Counted from the stretch's first letter, positions 7,109 through 13,824 are shown. The stretch is DNA of 18,594 nt from JACQHC01 sp035559715 (GCA_035559715.1 DATMAW010000208.1:1-18594), one strand, 5' to 3'. Made by a program: numbers and translations. Notes: generated from the letters alone by a model not told the origin.

Positions 7109-8790
7109 GACTGTTCTCCTCCCTCGAAATGCCCTGCCGAGCGGGTGCCGCCCGCCTGTTGCACTGTGTGGCTCGCTCTCTGGCGCGACGGGTGCCCTTT
7201 CGGCACGAACCCGGCCGCCGAGCTATCCCAGCAATTGGACGACACATGCTCTTCGCGCAGGCGGAACTTCTCAACGCGCTGCGACGGCGTCTTTGGCAGT
7301 GCGGAGCGGAACTCCACATATCGCGGCAAGGCGTAATACGGCAGCCGGTCCTCGCAAAAGCACAGCAGGTCGAGAGGATCAACGGTCTCATTGGGCCGAA
7401 GGACGACGACCGCCTTCACGTCGTCCTCGGCCAGTTCAGATGGGACAGCGATGACGGCACATTCGAGCACCGCAGGGTGCTCCGAGATGGCCAATTCCAC
7501 TTCAAGCGCAGAGATGTTTTCGCCGCGCCTCCGGATGGCGTCCTTGATTCGGTGGCTGTAGTAGAAATATCCGTCCGCATCCAAGGCGCCGGCGTCACCG
7601 GTGTGAAACCAGAGGTTTCGCCACGCCTGGACCGTCGCCTCTGGTTGGCGGTAGTAGCCCGTAGCCAGCACATACGGCTCTAACGGACGCACGACAAGTT
7701 CGCCGACCTCTCCCGGAGGCACCGGCTCGTCGTTGTCGTTGACTACGTTGATCTGCCAGCCGGGCAGCGCATGCCCGGCCGACCCCAGCCGCCGCTCCTC
7801 CCCCGGAAGCGTGGCGGTCACGATCGTGTTCTCCGTCATCCCGAAGCCTTCGACGATCTCCAGGTCGAAGCGCTGTTCGAAATCGCGGATGATGTTGGGC
7901 GGCGCCGCTGCTCCGATCGCGACTCGCACCGGATTGTCCCGGTCGTGCGGCAGTGGTGGCTGCTTCCACAGCATCTGCATGATCGAGCCCTGGTAGCCGA
8001 ATGCGGTAGCGCCGGCGAGACGGACCTCTTCCCAGAAGTGAGTCGCGCTGAACCAGTCGGTGAACACGATCGAACCGCCGGTAACCAGACTGGAGCCCAG
8101 GAACGTGTAGAACGCCACATGAAACATCGGCGTACACATGTAATTCACATCGGATTCCGTGTAGCCGCCGATCCGCGCCCAGTTGAAGCCGCCCCAGACG
8201 AACTGGTGATGCGGGACAACGACGCCCTTCGAACGACCCGTCGTCCCTGACGTGAACATGATTGAGAGCGTGCTATTGAACGTTCCCAGGTCCGCTACCG
8301 GACTGGGCCTGGTGGACTGGAGGCGCGCGTAGGACTCCGGGTCCTCCGCGGGACATCCGACGATGTACCTGGACCGAAGTGACGGCTGATCGAGGCCGGC
8401 GAACCGGTCGACGAACGACTCGTGCACGATGAGCGCGTCAGGTTCAGCCTCGCTCAGCACATGCTGCAGTTGGGGCGCCATGTATAAGAAGTTCGTCGGG
8501 ACCTGGACCGCCCCGATCCTTGAGAGCGCGAAGAAGCACTCGACGAACTCGAACGAATTGGGCAGCATGACCATGACCTTCTCGCCGGGCTGGATGCCGC
8601 CAGCGATCAGGCCGTTCGCGACGCTGTTCACGCGGTCGTTGAACTCGTTGTACGTGTAGCTCTTGATTGAGCGTCGCTCCCTGTCGATAAAGCCCACGAA
8701 TGAGGCGTCCGGATGCAGCGCCGCGCGCCGGGCCAACACATGGCTGGGAGTCCGGATGTCGATGGGGAACAGTTCCTCTAGTTCGTTCAC
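7105..8790 (-). CDS. AMP-forming acyl-CoA ligase, CaiC-like
   Basis: Adenylate-forming enzyme of 561 residues that should activate a carboxylic acid to its acyl-CoA through an acyl-AMP. Motifs are the phosphate loop TSGTTGRSKG (180-189), GFGMTE (315-320), TGD (397-399), the hinge region RIKDAIRRRGENIS (414-427) and the C-terminal catalytic PKTPSQRVEK with Lys508. RRRGENIS is characteristic of the crotonobetaine/carnitine-CoA ligase-like branch, though not proof of that substrate. About 50 residues follow the catalytic Lys region, longer than usual and of low-complexity character (SSNCWDSSAAG...). This tail also contains the Shine-Dalgarno of the next gene. Start GTG at 8790 has AGGAG 9 bases upstream, at the stop of the preceding gene. 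Confidence 0.93.
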   Translation of the reverse strand: MNELEELFPIDIRTPSHVLARRAALHPDASFVGFIDRERRSIKSYTYNEFNDRVNSVANGLIAGGIQPGEKVMVMLPNSFEFVECFFALSRIGAVQVPTNFLYMAPQLQHVLSEAEPDALIVHESFVDRFAGLDQPSLRSRYIVGCPAEDPESYARLQSTRPSPVADLGTFNSTLSIMFTSGTTGRSKGVVVPHHQFVWGGFNWARIGGYTESDVNYMCTPMFHVAFYTFLGSSLVTGGSIVFTDWFSATHFWEEVRLAGATAFGYQGSIMQMLWKQPPLPHDRDNPVRVAIGAAAPPNIIRDFEQRFDLEIVEGFGMTENTIVTATLPGEERRLGSAGHALPGWQINVVNDNDEPVPPGEVGELVVRPLEPYVLATGYYRQPEATVQAWRNLWFHTGDAGALDADGYFYYSHRIKDAIRRRGENISALEVELAISEHPAVLECAVIAVPSELAEDDVKAVVVLRPNETVDPLDLLCFCEDRLPYYALPRYVEFRSALPKTPSQRVEKFRLREEHVSSNCWDSSAAGFVPKGHPSRQRASHTVQQAGGTRSAGHFEGGEQS

Positions 8791-8801
8791 GGGATCGGCT
8801 C

Positions 8802-9992
8802 CTACAGAAGGCCTGGGCGCGGTGAATCAACGCCGAGGAGAGATTTGCCGATCGCCTGCAGCTTCCGGTCGACCGGGTCGTGTAACGTCAGCGTACGGAC
8901 GCTGCGAAGCGCTAGTTCGGGGAAGTAATACGACCGCTTCGTTGAACTCGCGCCGCAAGCCTGAAAGACATCAACCACCGTTCGCAACGACGCGGTCGTG
9001 GCCTTGACTTTCGCGGCATTCGCGGCCTCCGCTGCGCGGACGAACGCGGCTGACTCTGTCTCCGCGGCAGGCAGCTGCTCGGCGGCGTCACGAAGCAGAC
9101 AGCCGGCCGCTCGCAGCTCGACGGAGAGCTCGCCCATGAGGTGCTGAATATATGGGTCATCGACGGCCCGCGTCGCAGGCGGCCAGGCACGTGCCTTCGT
9201 CATGATGTAGTCAGTGGCAAACTGAAGCGCTCCCTCGGCGGCGCCCAGATAGATGGCGGCGAACCCCAGTTGGGCGAACAAGCTGAGCGTCCACGCGCTG
9301 AAGTAAGCCCCGGGGCTTCCGATGATGCGCTCGTCGGGGACAACACACCCGTGCAGTGCCGCTGAACCGCTATTGGTCCCGCGCTGGCCCATCGCATCCC
9401 AATCGAGCCGCACTTCAACGCACGGGTCGTCCGCGGGTATGCAGGCCAGGAGGAGCCCTTCCGACAGCCGCTTCTTGGATACGTCCTGGCAAAACACGAT
9501 GTAATAGTCGCTGGCGCCAGAACCCGTCGCGAAGTACTTCACGCCCTCAACGCGATATCCGCCCTCCACACGCGTTGCCGTGGTCGACAGGCGCGTTTCG
9601 ACTTTGCCGGCACTCGGCTCGCTCGCCCAGCCGCAGAACGTCTTTCCGGCAAGCGCTTCGCTGAACAGGCGCTCCCGTTGCTGATCGCTACCCAACGCGG
9701 CGATCCACACGTGCGATAGCATGTTGACCATGAGCGCCTGGCTCGTGGACGGGCATGCCTGGGCGACCAATCGCAAGCAGTCCAGGGACTCGGCGTAGTC
9801 GCCATTCCACCCGCCGCCGCCGCCGCCGTATCGCTCGGGGATGCAGAGCGTCAGTACACCGGCCTCGTGCAGGCGCTGAAGGTTCTCGACCGGGTAGACA
9901 TTCTCCTGATCGATCCTGCGGGCGTTTGGACGGATTTCTTCCGCAACCAGAGACGCGAGTGTCTCGCGGCGCGTGCTATGTCGGACAACCAC
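8802..9992 (-). CDS. Acyl-CoA dehydrogenase-fold flavoprotein, DszC/SfnB-like monooxygenase candidate
   Basis: Protein of 396 residues with the three-part acyl-CoA dehydrogenase fold: an N-terminal helical part with ERYGGGGGGW, a central beta part (GYRVEGVKYFATGSGASDYYIVF, DWDAMGQRGTNSGSAALHGCVVP) and a C-terminal helical part. The C-terminal LTLHDPVDRK, with His371, matches the HTLHDPxxxK signature that I associate with the two-component flavin monooxygenases of the DszC/SfnB type. The catalytic Glu region of true acyl-CoA dehydrogenases is not apparent. It may therefore be a reduced-flavin-dependent monooxygenase rather than a dehydrogenase, in which case it needs a flavin reductase from elsewhere. 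The GTG start at 9992 has AGGGAG 6 bases upstream; the gene lies 10 bases after the previous stop. A plain dehydrogenase role remains possible. Confidence 0.88.
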   Translation of the reverse strand: MVVRHSTRRETLASLVAEEIRPNARRIDQENVYPVENLQRLHEAGVLTLCIPERYGGGGGGWNGDYAESLDCLRLVAQACPSTSQALMVNMLSHVWIAALGSDQQRERLFSEALAGKTFCGWASEPSAGKVETRLSTTATRVEGGYRVEGVKYFATGSGASDYYIVFCQDVSKKRLSEGLLLACIPADDPCVEVRLDWDAMGQRGTNSGSAALHGCVVPDERIIGSPGAYFSAWTLSLFAQLGFAAIYLGAAEGALQFATDYIMTKARAWPPATRAVDDPYIQHLMGELSVELRAAGCLLRDAAEQLPAAETESAAFVRAAEAANAAKVKATTASLRTVVDVFQACGASSTKRSYYFPELALRSVRTLTLHDPVDRKLQAIGKSLLGVDSPRPGLL

Positions 9993-10002
9993 ATTGCGCT
10001 CC

Positions 10003-10782
10003 CTAGGGCTTGGTAAATCGCTCCTCGAATTCCGCTAGTTTCTGCTGGACCTCGTCGTCACGCTGCACCCAGCGACCGAGGTACAGCTCGGCGCGGGCCG
10101 CTTCTTTGAACGAAGCATCAAGGTTGCGCAGGGCCAGCCGGGCGGCGGCCAGTGCCGCCCGGGGCTTCGAGGCGATCTCACGCGCCACCTGGCGTGTCGT
10201 TTCCTCGAGGGCGTCCGGGGAAGCGATGACGTGGACGAACCCCCACCGGTGAGCATCCTCGGCCGAGAGCCGGCGTGAAGTGAAATACAGATACCGAACG
10301 GCCGGGGGCGGGAGCACTCTGGCGAGGTAGAGGCCGCCCCCGACCATGCCGGACGAGAGCTCGGGGAGGGCGAACTCCGCCCGGGTGGACGCAATGCAAA
10401 TATCCGACAGTGCGGCGAGCAAGAAACCGGCACCCAGGGCCAGCCCTTGAATCGAGCACACTGTGGGGACCGGGCAGTCCAGCAGCGCCGCATGGAGCTG
10501 GTCGGCACGTTCGTGGTGCCGGTCATCCATCTCTGGCGAGTTCCGAAGTTGCCGGAACTCCGAGATATCCGCGCCGGCGCAAAAGAAGCGCGTGCCCGCA
10601 CTGCGCAGAACGATCGTCTTGCATGACCGCGAGCTTCCGGCCTCGGTCAGGGCGTTCGCCAGCGCCTCTTGCAGGGATCCTGAAAGGGCATTCGCCGGAG
10701 GCGCGTCGAACTCGATCGTGGTCACGCCCGACGAATCCGTGCTGGTGTGAAGCTTCGGCTCTGCGGCTGCGCGTTCTCCCAC
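10003..10782 (-). CDS. Crotonase-superfamily protein (enoyl-CoA hydratase/isomerase-like), second copy
   Basis: Crotonase-fold protein of 259 residues acting on acyl-CoA thioesters. The first oxyanion-hole segment is FFCAGADISEF (66-76) and the second is IQGLALGAGFLLAALSD (111-127). Aligned to rat mitochondrial enoyl-CoA hydratase numbering, Glu144 is replaced by Leu121 while Glu164 is kept as Glu141 (LPE). A single acid in this position is typical of delta3,delta2-enoyl-CoA isomerases and some other crotonases, so hydration is not assured. GTG start at 10782, seven bases after the previous stop, with GAGGAG about 12 bases upstream, a rather long spacing. It belongs to the CoA-ester part of the operon, between the first crotonase and the flavoprotein. 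Confidence 0.9.
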   Translation of the reverse strand: MGERAAAEPKLHTSTDSSGVTTIEFDAPPANALSGSLQEALANALTEAGSSRSCKTIVLRSAGTRFFCAGADISEFRQLRNSPEMDDRHHERADQLHAALLDCPVPTVCSIQGLALGAGFLLAALSDICIASTRAEFALPELSSGMVGGGLYLARVLPPPAVRYLYFTSRRLSAEDAHRWGFVHVIASPDALEETTRQVAREIASKPRAALAAARLALRNLDASFKEAARAELYLGRWVQRDDEVQQKLAEFEERFTKP

Positions 10783-10789
10783 AGTAGAC

Positions 10790-11596
10790 TTACTCTCCTC
10801 GAAATACCGGACTGCGCTTTTCCCGCAACGCTTGCAGCGCTTCTAGCTGGTCGTGAGTGGTGAAGCTCAGTTGTTCCAACGCCAACGACATGCCAAACCC
10901 CGTAACGTGGGCCTGGCGCAACCACTGGTTGAGCGAGAGCTTCGTCCACCTGAGTGCGATGCGAGGACCATGCGCCAGGCGGGATGCAAGAGCCTGCGCG
11001 GATCCAAGCAGTTCGCCGTCTGGGAAGACGCGATTGACCAGGCCCAGCCGCTCCGCCGTCGGTGCGTCCATGAGCTCGCCCGTGAGCAGGTACTCTTTTG
11101 CCCGGTTGATGCCGACGAGCAACGGCCAGATCAGGCATCCTCCGTCGCCCGGGACGATGCCGGCTTTGATATGCGTATCGCCAAGGCGCGCACGTTCGGC
11201 GGCATAGACAATGTCGCAAAGAAGCGCGATCGTCAGTCCCAGTCCCGTGGCCGCGCCGTTGATCGCCGCGACGGTCGGCTTCCCGGTCCCAATCAGGGCG
11301 TCAACGAGTCGCCAGGCTTCGGCCAGGATCGGCGGCCGCATGCTCGCATCGTCGTGGAGGGCGCGCAGGAGTTCGAAATCTCCTCCCGCGCTAAAGGCCC
11401 TGCCTTCACCCGTAAGGACGATCGCGCCGACGCTATCGTCGTCATCGAGAATCCGAAACACCTCCTGCAATTCGTGGTGCATGTCTCTCGTGATCGCGTT
11501 GAGCGAGGCGGGCCGGCTCAGCCAAACCGTGGCGACCGCATCATCGAGTTCAACCCGGACGGTGGATAGGTGGCTGGTGGAAACCATCGACGTCAT
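10790..11596 (-). CDS. Crotonase-superfamily protein (enoyl-CoA hydratase/isomerase-like), first copy
   Basis: Crotonase-fold protein of 268 residues. The frame stays open far upstream inside tetR, but that part is a shadow of the regulator. The ATG at 11594-11596 has AGGAGG 5 bases upstream and overlaps the tetR stop as ATGA, so the two are translationally coupled. The oxyanion-hole segments are GRAFSAGGDFELL and INGAATGLGLTIALLCD. At the two catalytic Glu positions of enoyl-CoA hydratase it has Thr (GLGLT) and His (GDTHIKAGIVPGDGG), so neither acid is present. The DTHxxxGxVxGDGG pattern defines a subgroup that I recognise but whose reaction I do not know. Possible roles are isomerase, C-C bond hydrolase, decarboxylase or a hydratase with a shifted acid (the Asp in GDGG). 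Confidence 0.9.
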   Translation of the reverse strand: MTSMVSTSHLSTVRVELDDAVATVWLSRPASLNAITRDMHHELQEVFRILDDDDSVGAIVLTGEGRAFSAGGDFELLRALHDDASMRPPILAEAWRLVDALIGTGKPTVAAINGAATGLGLTIALLCDIVYAAERARLGDTHIKAGIVPGDGGCLIWPLLVGINRAKEYLLTGELMDAPTAERLGLVNRVFPDGELLGSAQALASRLAHGPRIALRWTKLSLNQWLRQAHVTGFGMSLALEQLSFTTHDQLEALQALREKRSPVFRGE

Positions 11597-12291
11597 GACG
11601 TCCTCCTGGCTGCTTGGGCGGCCCGCCGCTCCGGCTTGCCCATCGCCGGCGGAGGGGTCACAACGCTCGCGGCGGGTTGCGCGTCCGCGATCCCGTGCAA
11701 GAGCATCGCCCACCATATGTCCGCGATCTCGGCCGGCGTCAGTTCTCCGTCGGCGCGATACCACCGCTGGAAATGGGCGATCATACCCACGATCCCGAAC
11801 GCGATCATTTTGAGGTCCGAATGCTCAGCCATTCGGAACTCGCCGCTCTCCGCGCCCTCTTGAAGAAGACCAAGCAGGAGCGCCTGATACCGGTCTCGCA
11901 GCTCGACGTACTCGGACCGGTGCTGTGCGGTCAGGAACCGCAAGTCCTGATGGCGCAGGACGGCGATAGACGCATAGACGTCGTGGGACGCCGCAGTGAG
12001 TGTGTCACGCAAGACGAGCCGCAATCGGTCCGAGCAACTCAGCGGATGTCCGCAAATCTCTTCCAGGCGCCGCGAAATCCTCGAGAGCCCGATCATCAGA
12101 ATCTCGTGGAGCAACGCTTCTTTTGAGCTGATGTGGTAGAAGGCGCGCGCCTTCGAAAGCCCGGCGGCGTCTCCGATGTCCTGGATCGTCGTGTCCGCGA
12201 ATCCCTTCTCGAGAAAAAGGGCTGCCGCGGCGTCCCGCACCACCTCGTAGGTGGACGGTTTTTTACGCGGGGACAGGAGTCCGCTGCTCAT
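11593..12291 (-). CDS. TetR-family transcriptional regulator
   Basis: Regulator of 232 residues and first gene of the operon. The N-terminal helix-turn-helix is at about 34-53 (TTIQDIGDAAGLSKARAFYH), followed by SSKEALLHEIL. The C-terminal ligand domain contains HRSEYVELRDRYQALLLGLLQEGAESGEFR, which resembles the acyl-CoA-responsive KstR2/FadR-like TetR proteins, so a CoA-ester inducer is plausible. The open frame continues upstream to 12798, but this crosses the divergent promoter region; the ATG at 12291 fits the domain. No Shine-Dalgarno is visible, while a TTGACA promoter places the transcription start almost at the ATG, so the mRNA is probably leaderless. It overlaps the next gene by 4 bases. 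It likely represses itself, the operon and perhaps the divergent membrane protein. Confidence 0.92.
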   Translation of the reverse strand: MSSGLLSPRKKPSTYEVVRDAAAALFLEKGFADTTIQDIGDAAGLSKARAFYHISSKEALLHEILMIGLSRISRRLEEICGHPLSCSDRLRLVLRDTLTAASHDVYASIAVLRHQDLRFLTAQHRSEYVELRDRYQALLLGLLQEGAESGEFRMAEHSDLKMIAFGIVGMIAHFQRWYRADGELTPAEIADIWWAMLLHGIADAQPAASVVTPPPAMGKPERRAAQAARRTS

Positions 12292-12298
12292 GTACAGA

Positions 12299-12327
12299 AT
12301 GTTGCGACAAGATGTCGGGTATGTCAA
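12299..12327 (-). promoter_or_regulatory. Putative promoter of the tetR operon
   Basis: On the minus strand, a perfect -35 box TTGACA (12327-12322) is followed after 17 bases by CAACAT (12304-12299), a weak -10 with three of six consensus bases. A start about seven bases on would fall at about 12292, next to the tetR ATG at 12291. That agrees with the absence of a Shine-Dalgarno and suggests a leaderless transcript. Confidence 0.45.
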
Positions 12328-12335
12328 TATCTTGT
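12307..12335. promoter_or_regulatory. Candidate TetR operator, inverted repeat
   Basis: ACAAGAT (12307-12313) and ATCTTGT (12329-12335) form perfect 7-base arms around a 15-base spacer. Two further symmetric matches lie just inside, giving nine of eleven. The palindrome covers the -35 box and spacer of the tetR promoter and lies in the tetR/YeiH-family divergent region. This is where a TetR repressor controlling both directions would bind. Specificity for this TetR protein is inferred from position only. Confidence 0.5.
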
Positions 12336-12366
12336 TCGATATTTTTTTCCGCTTGTTAAAAAACTT
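12328..12366 (+). promoter_or_regulatory. AT-rich divergent region, possible promoter of the YeiH-family gene
   Basis: This is the most AT-rich stretch of the divergent region, with a run of seven T at about 12342-12348 and six A at 12358-12363. On the plus strand TTGTTC (12332-12337) could be a -35. The matching -10 is poor: TTAAAA at 18 bases, or TG-T-TAAAAA as an extended -10 at 19 bases. A plus-strand promoter here would start transcription around 12367-12370, before the proposed start of the YeiH-family gene. Confidence 0.3.
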
Positions 12367-12383
12367 GTGCCCGTCGTCCGAAG

Positions 12384-12416
12384 ATGGAGGCACCGATGGA
12401 GAAGCCCGTGCCTTGA
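12384..12416 (+). other. Possible short leader ORF overlapping the YeiH-family start
   Basis: An ATG at 12384 and a second at 12396, the latter with TGGAGG 5 bases upstream, open a frame of ten (or six) codons reading MEAPMEKPVP and ending in TGA at 12414-12416. This stop overlaps the proposed TTG start of the YeiH-family gene (12413) as TTGA, the usual layout for translational coupling. An alternative is that the membrane protein really starts at one of these ATGs and the frame is shifted by a base error or a real frameshift. Confidence 0.3.
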
Positions 12417-13426
12417 AGCGATTCGCCCGAACCAGCCACTTGACCGCCTCGGCAGAGGAGTACATACCCGGCCTGGCGTTATGCGCGGTGGCCGTTGCCG
12501 CGACGACCGCGAGTGCCACGTTCCTCCCGCTCTCGCCGCTGGTCCTTGCGATGACGGTCGGCATCCTGATCGCAAGCGTGCGACCCCTCCCCCACTCCAC
12601 GCGGCCCGGCCTGGCGTTCTCACGGGGGACCCTGCTCAAGGTGGCCGTCGCCCTTCTCGGTGCGAGACTTGCGTTCGTTGACCTGCTTCGATTGACCGAC
12701 CCACTCGCCTTCGGCTGCGTGATTCTCATCACGCTGTTGACGTTCGCAGGTACGCTCTGGATTGCTGCTCGCTTAGGAATCTCCGCACCGCTCGGCATCC
12801 TGGTTGCCGCCGGCTATGCGATCTGCGGCGCATCTGCTGTCGCCGCGTTCCATCCGATTTCGCGGGGCGGAGAGGGTGACGCGGCCAAGGCCATCGGACT
12901 CGTGACGCTCTTCGGCACGGCGGCGTTGGTCTCGTTCCCGGTGGCCGCCACGATCTTCGACATGAACGACGCGCAGTTCGGGTATTGGGCAGGGGCAGGC
13001 ATCCACGATGTCGCGCAAGTGGTCGCTACGGCATCAACGAGAGGCGATGAGGCTGTCGATATTGCGACGGCGATCAAGCTCGTCCGTGTCGCAATGCTTG
13101 GTCCGCTACTGCTGGCAGTGACCTCCTACGAGCGCCGCTCGAGGAGACAGTCAACCAGCGCGTCTCGCCCGCCGCTTGTACCGTGGTTCGTTGCCGCGTT
13201 CCTGGTTGCCTCGCTCCTTCGCTCTGTCGGACTACTCCCTCAGTCATCGATCACCGCCGCCGCAGTCGTGGCCGATGTCTTGCTGGCATCAGCTATGTTC
13301 GCGTTCGGCTCGGGGACGTCCCTGTCGGCGCTCCGGGGACTGCTCGGCCGGCCTCTCGTCCTCGGACTCACTTCCTGGATTCTGATCAGCACAGCGTCTG
13401 GAGTCCTGGCAGTCTCCCTAAACTAG
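12413..13426 (+). CDS. YeiH/UPF0324-family integral membrane protein
   Basis: Polytopic membrane protein of 337 residues from the proposed TTG, matching the usual 330-350 of the YeiH (putative sulfate exporter, PSE) family. Family-typical segments are RGTLLKVAVALLGARL, PLGILVAAGYAICGASAVAA, YWAGAGIHDVAQVVATAS and AIKLVRVAMLGPLLL, spread over about ten membrane helices. The frame remains open to 12251, but upstream starts lie within the tetR coding and promoter region. The TTG at 12413 gives the best family length; its Shine-Dalgarno is weak and the start is uncertain. Most members have no proven substrate; sulfate or taurine-degradation sulfite export has been suggested for some. Divergence from tetR suggests co-regulation with the operon, perhaps as an efflux route for a pathway product. 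Confidence 0.85.
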   Translation: MKRFARTSHLTASAEEYIPGLALCAVAVAATTASATFLPLSPLVLAMTVGILIASVRPLPHSTRPGLAFSRGTLLKVAVALLGARLAFVDLLRLTDPLAFGCVILITLLTFAGTLWIAARLGISAPLGILVAAGYAICGASAVAAFHPISRGGEGDAAKAIGLVTLFGTAALVSFPVAATIFDMNDAQFGYWAGAGIHDVAQVVATASTRGDEAVDIATAIKLVRVAMLGPLLLAVTSYERRSRRQSTSASRPPLVPWFVAAFLVASLLRSVGLLPQSSITAAAVVADVLLASAMFAFGSGTSLSALRGLLGRPLVLGLTSWILISTASGVLAVSLN

Positions 13427-13547
13427 ACACACGGCTCATCCGACAGTGTCGCCGAGAGCGGGGAGCAGGCGGAGCCCACGTTCACGCTTACTGTCGGTTT
13501 GACGATATAGAGTGCGCCCGGTGCTTAATCGATTGAGGCAAATGCAC
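13427..13547. other. Non-coding stretch before the right-hand repeat
   Basis: Together with the right-hand repeat and the bases up to 13824, this makes a 398-base stretch without a credible gene. In 13427-13547 I see no convincing terminator for the YeiH-family gene and no gene remnant. A TTGACG at about 13499 lacks a good -10. The remaining part, 13728-13824, holds the second arm of the hairpin described separately and is otherwise featureless. Confidence 0.5.
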
Positions 13548-13727
13548 GTGACAGCGACGCTGCCACCAACGGATCCCGGCGATGCCGGACGGGCGCGGCC
13601 GGATGGAGAACCGAGCCCCCGCATTTCAACGCGTGTGAGGGCCGATGCGGACGCAACTGCACGATCCGATGCGACATCAAACCCGCGCGCAAGCCGGGCG
13701 TGGGTTCGGCTCCCACCTTCGGCACCA
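13548..13727 (+). repeat. Long direct repeat, right copy: element end plus tRNA 3' end
   Basis: Diverged second copy of the repeat at 333-517, in the same orientation. It keeps TGACAGC (13549-13555), the 15-mer GCCGGACGGGCGCGG (13584-13598), a GTGTGAGG block, a GGACGC, a GACATCAAA trace of the anticodon-loop region and the 28-base tRNA core. Its second arm repeat and variable arm are degraded. It marks the proposed right boundary of the island; sequence after it looks like ordinary chromosome. Confidence 0.75.
13700..13727 (+). pseudogene. tRNA T-arm and acceptor 3'-end fragment
   Basis: GTGGG-TTCGGCT-CCCAC forms a perfect T-arm (13700-13716), followed by CTTCGGC (13717-13723), discriminator A and CCA (13725-13727). 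It differs from 490-517 by one base in the T-loop. No acceptor 5' strand, D-arm or intact anticodon arm precedes it, so it is a tRNA fragment at an attachment site and not a gene. Read on the minus strand it encodes the familiar spurious peptide VPKVGAEPT. Confidence 0.75.
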
Positions 13728-13748
13728 TGCGTTGTGCCGAACAAGGTG
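13714..13748. other. Hairpin joining the tRNA 3' end to the first chromosomal bases
   Basis: TTCGGCAC (13718-13725) pairs perfectly with GTGCCGAA (13734-13741) around an 8-base loop. CACC (13714-13717) pairs with GGTG (13745-13748) after a 3-base bulge. The right arm, GTGCCGAA, lies just outside the repeat and resembles a tRNA acceptor 5' strand (GCCGAA). No T-run follows on either strand, so it is a poor terminator. It may be an attachment-site structure or chance. Confidence 0.4.
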
Positions 13749-13824
13749 AGCCAGGGCGGCCGCGGCTCCACCGCCTGGACACGGGGCGGCGGCCTGGGCA
13801 GGCAGATGAGGACGGCGTCGTGCG

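Larger units (their letters stand above)
518..13727. mobile_element. Putative genomic island carrying the catabolic operon, bounded by tRNA-Leu 3'-end repeats
   Basis: The segment lies between two direct copies of a tRNA-Leu 3' end, and each copy is preceded by the same roughly 150-base flank. It carries the tetR-led operon and the YeiH-family gene. Its base composition looks less GC-rich than 13740-18594. Neither end carries an intact tRNA, and the two flanks are homologous but diverged. This fits a tandem array of related elements in one tRNA gene: the left copy ends a previous element and the right copy ends this one. No integrase, excisionase, relaxase or transposase was found inside, so if mobile it is mobilised in trans or is a decayed element. 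Confidence 0.55.

Noticed and set aside
9811..9830. CCG trinucleotide run as a variable repeat
   Set aside because: It encodes a six-glycine loop (56-61) at a position where related flavoproteins also have a glycine-rich loop (ERYGG); it is too short to claim phase variation.
11597..11764. N-terminal extension of the first crotonase
   Set aside because: The extension lies inside tetR in another frame and is arginine-rich. A strong Shine-Dalgarno and the ATGA overlap support the start at 11596.
12292..12798. N-terminal extension of TetR
   Set aside because: It would cross the promoter/operator and run antisense to the YeiH-family gene; the helix-turn-helix domain begins properly after the ATG at 12291.
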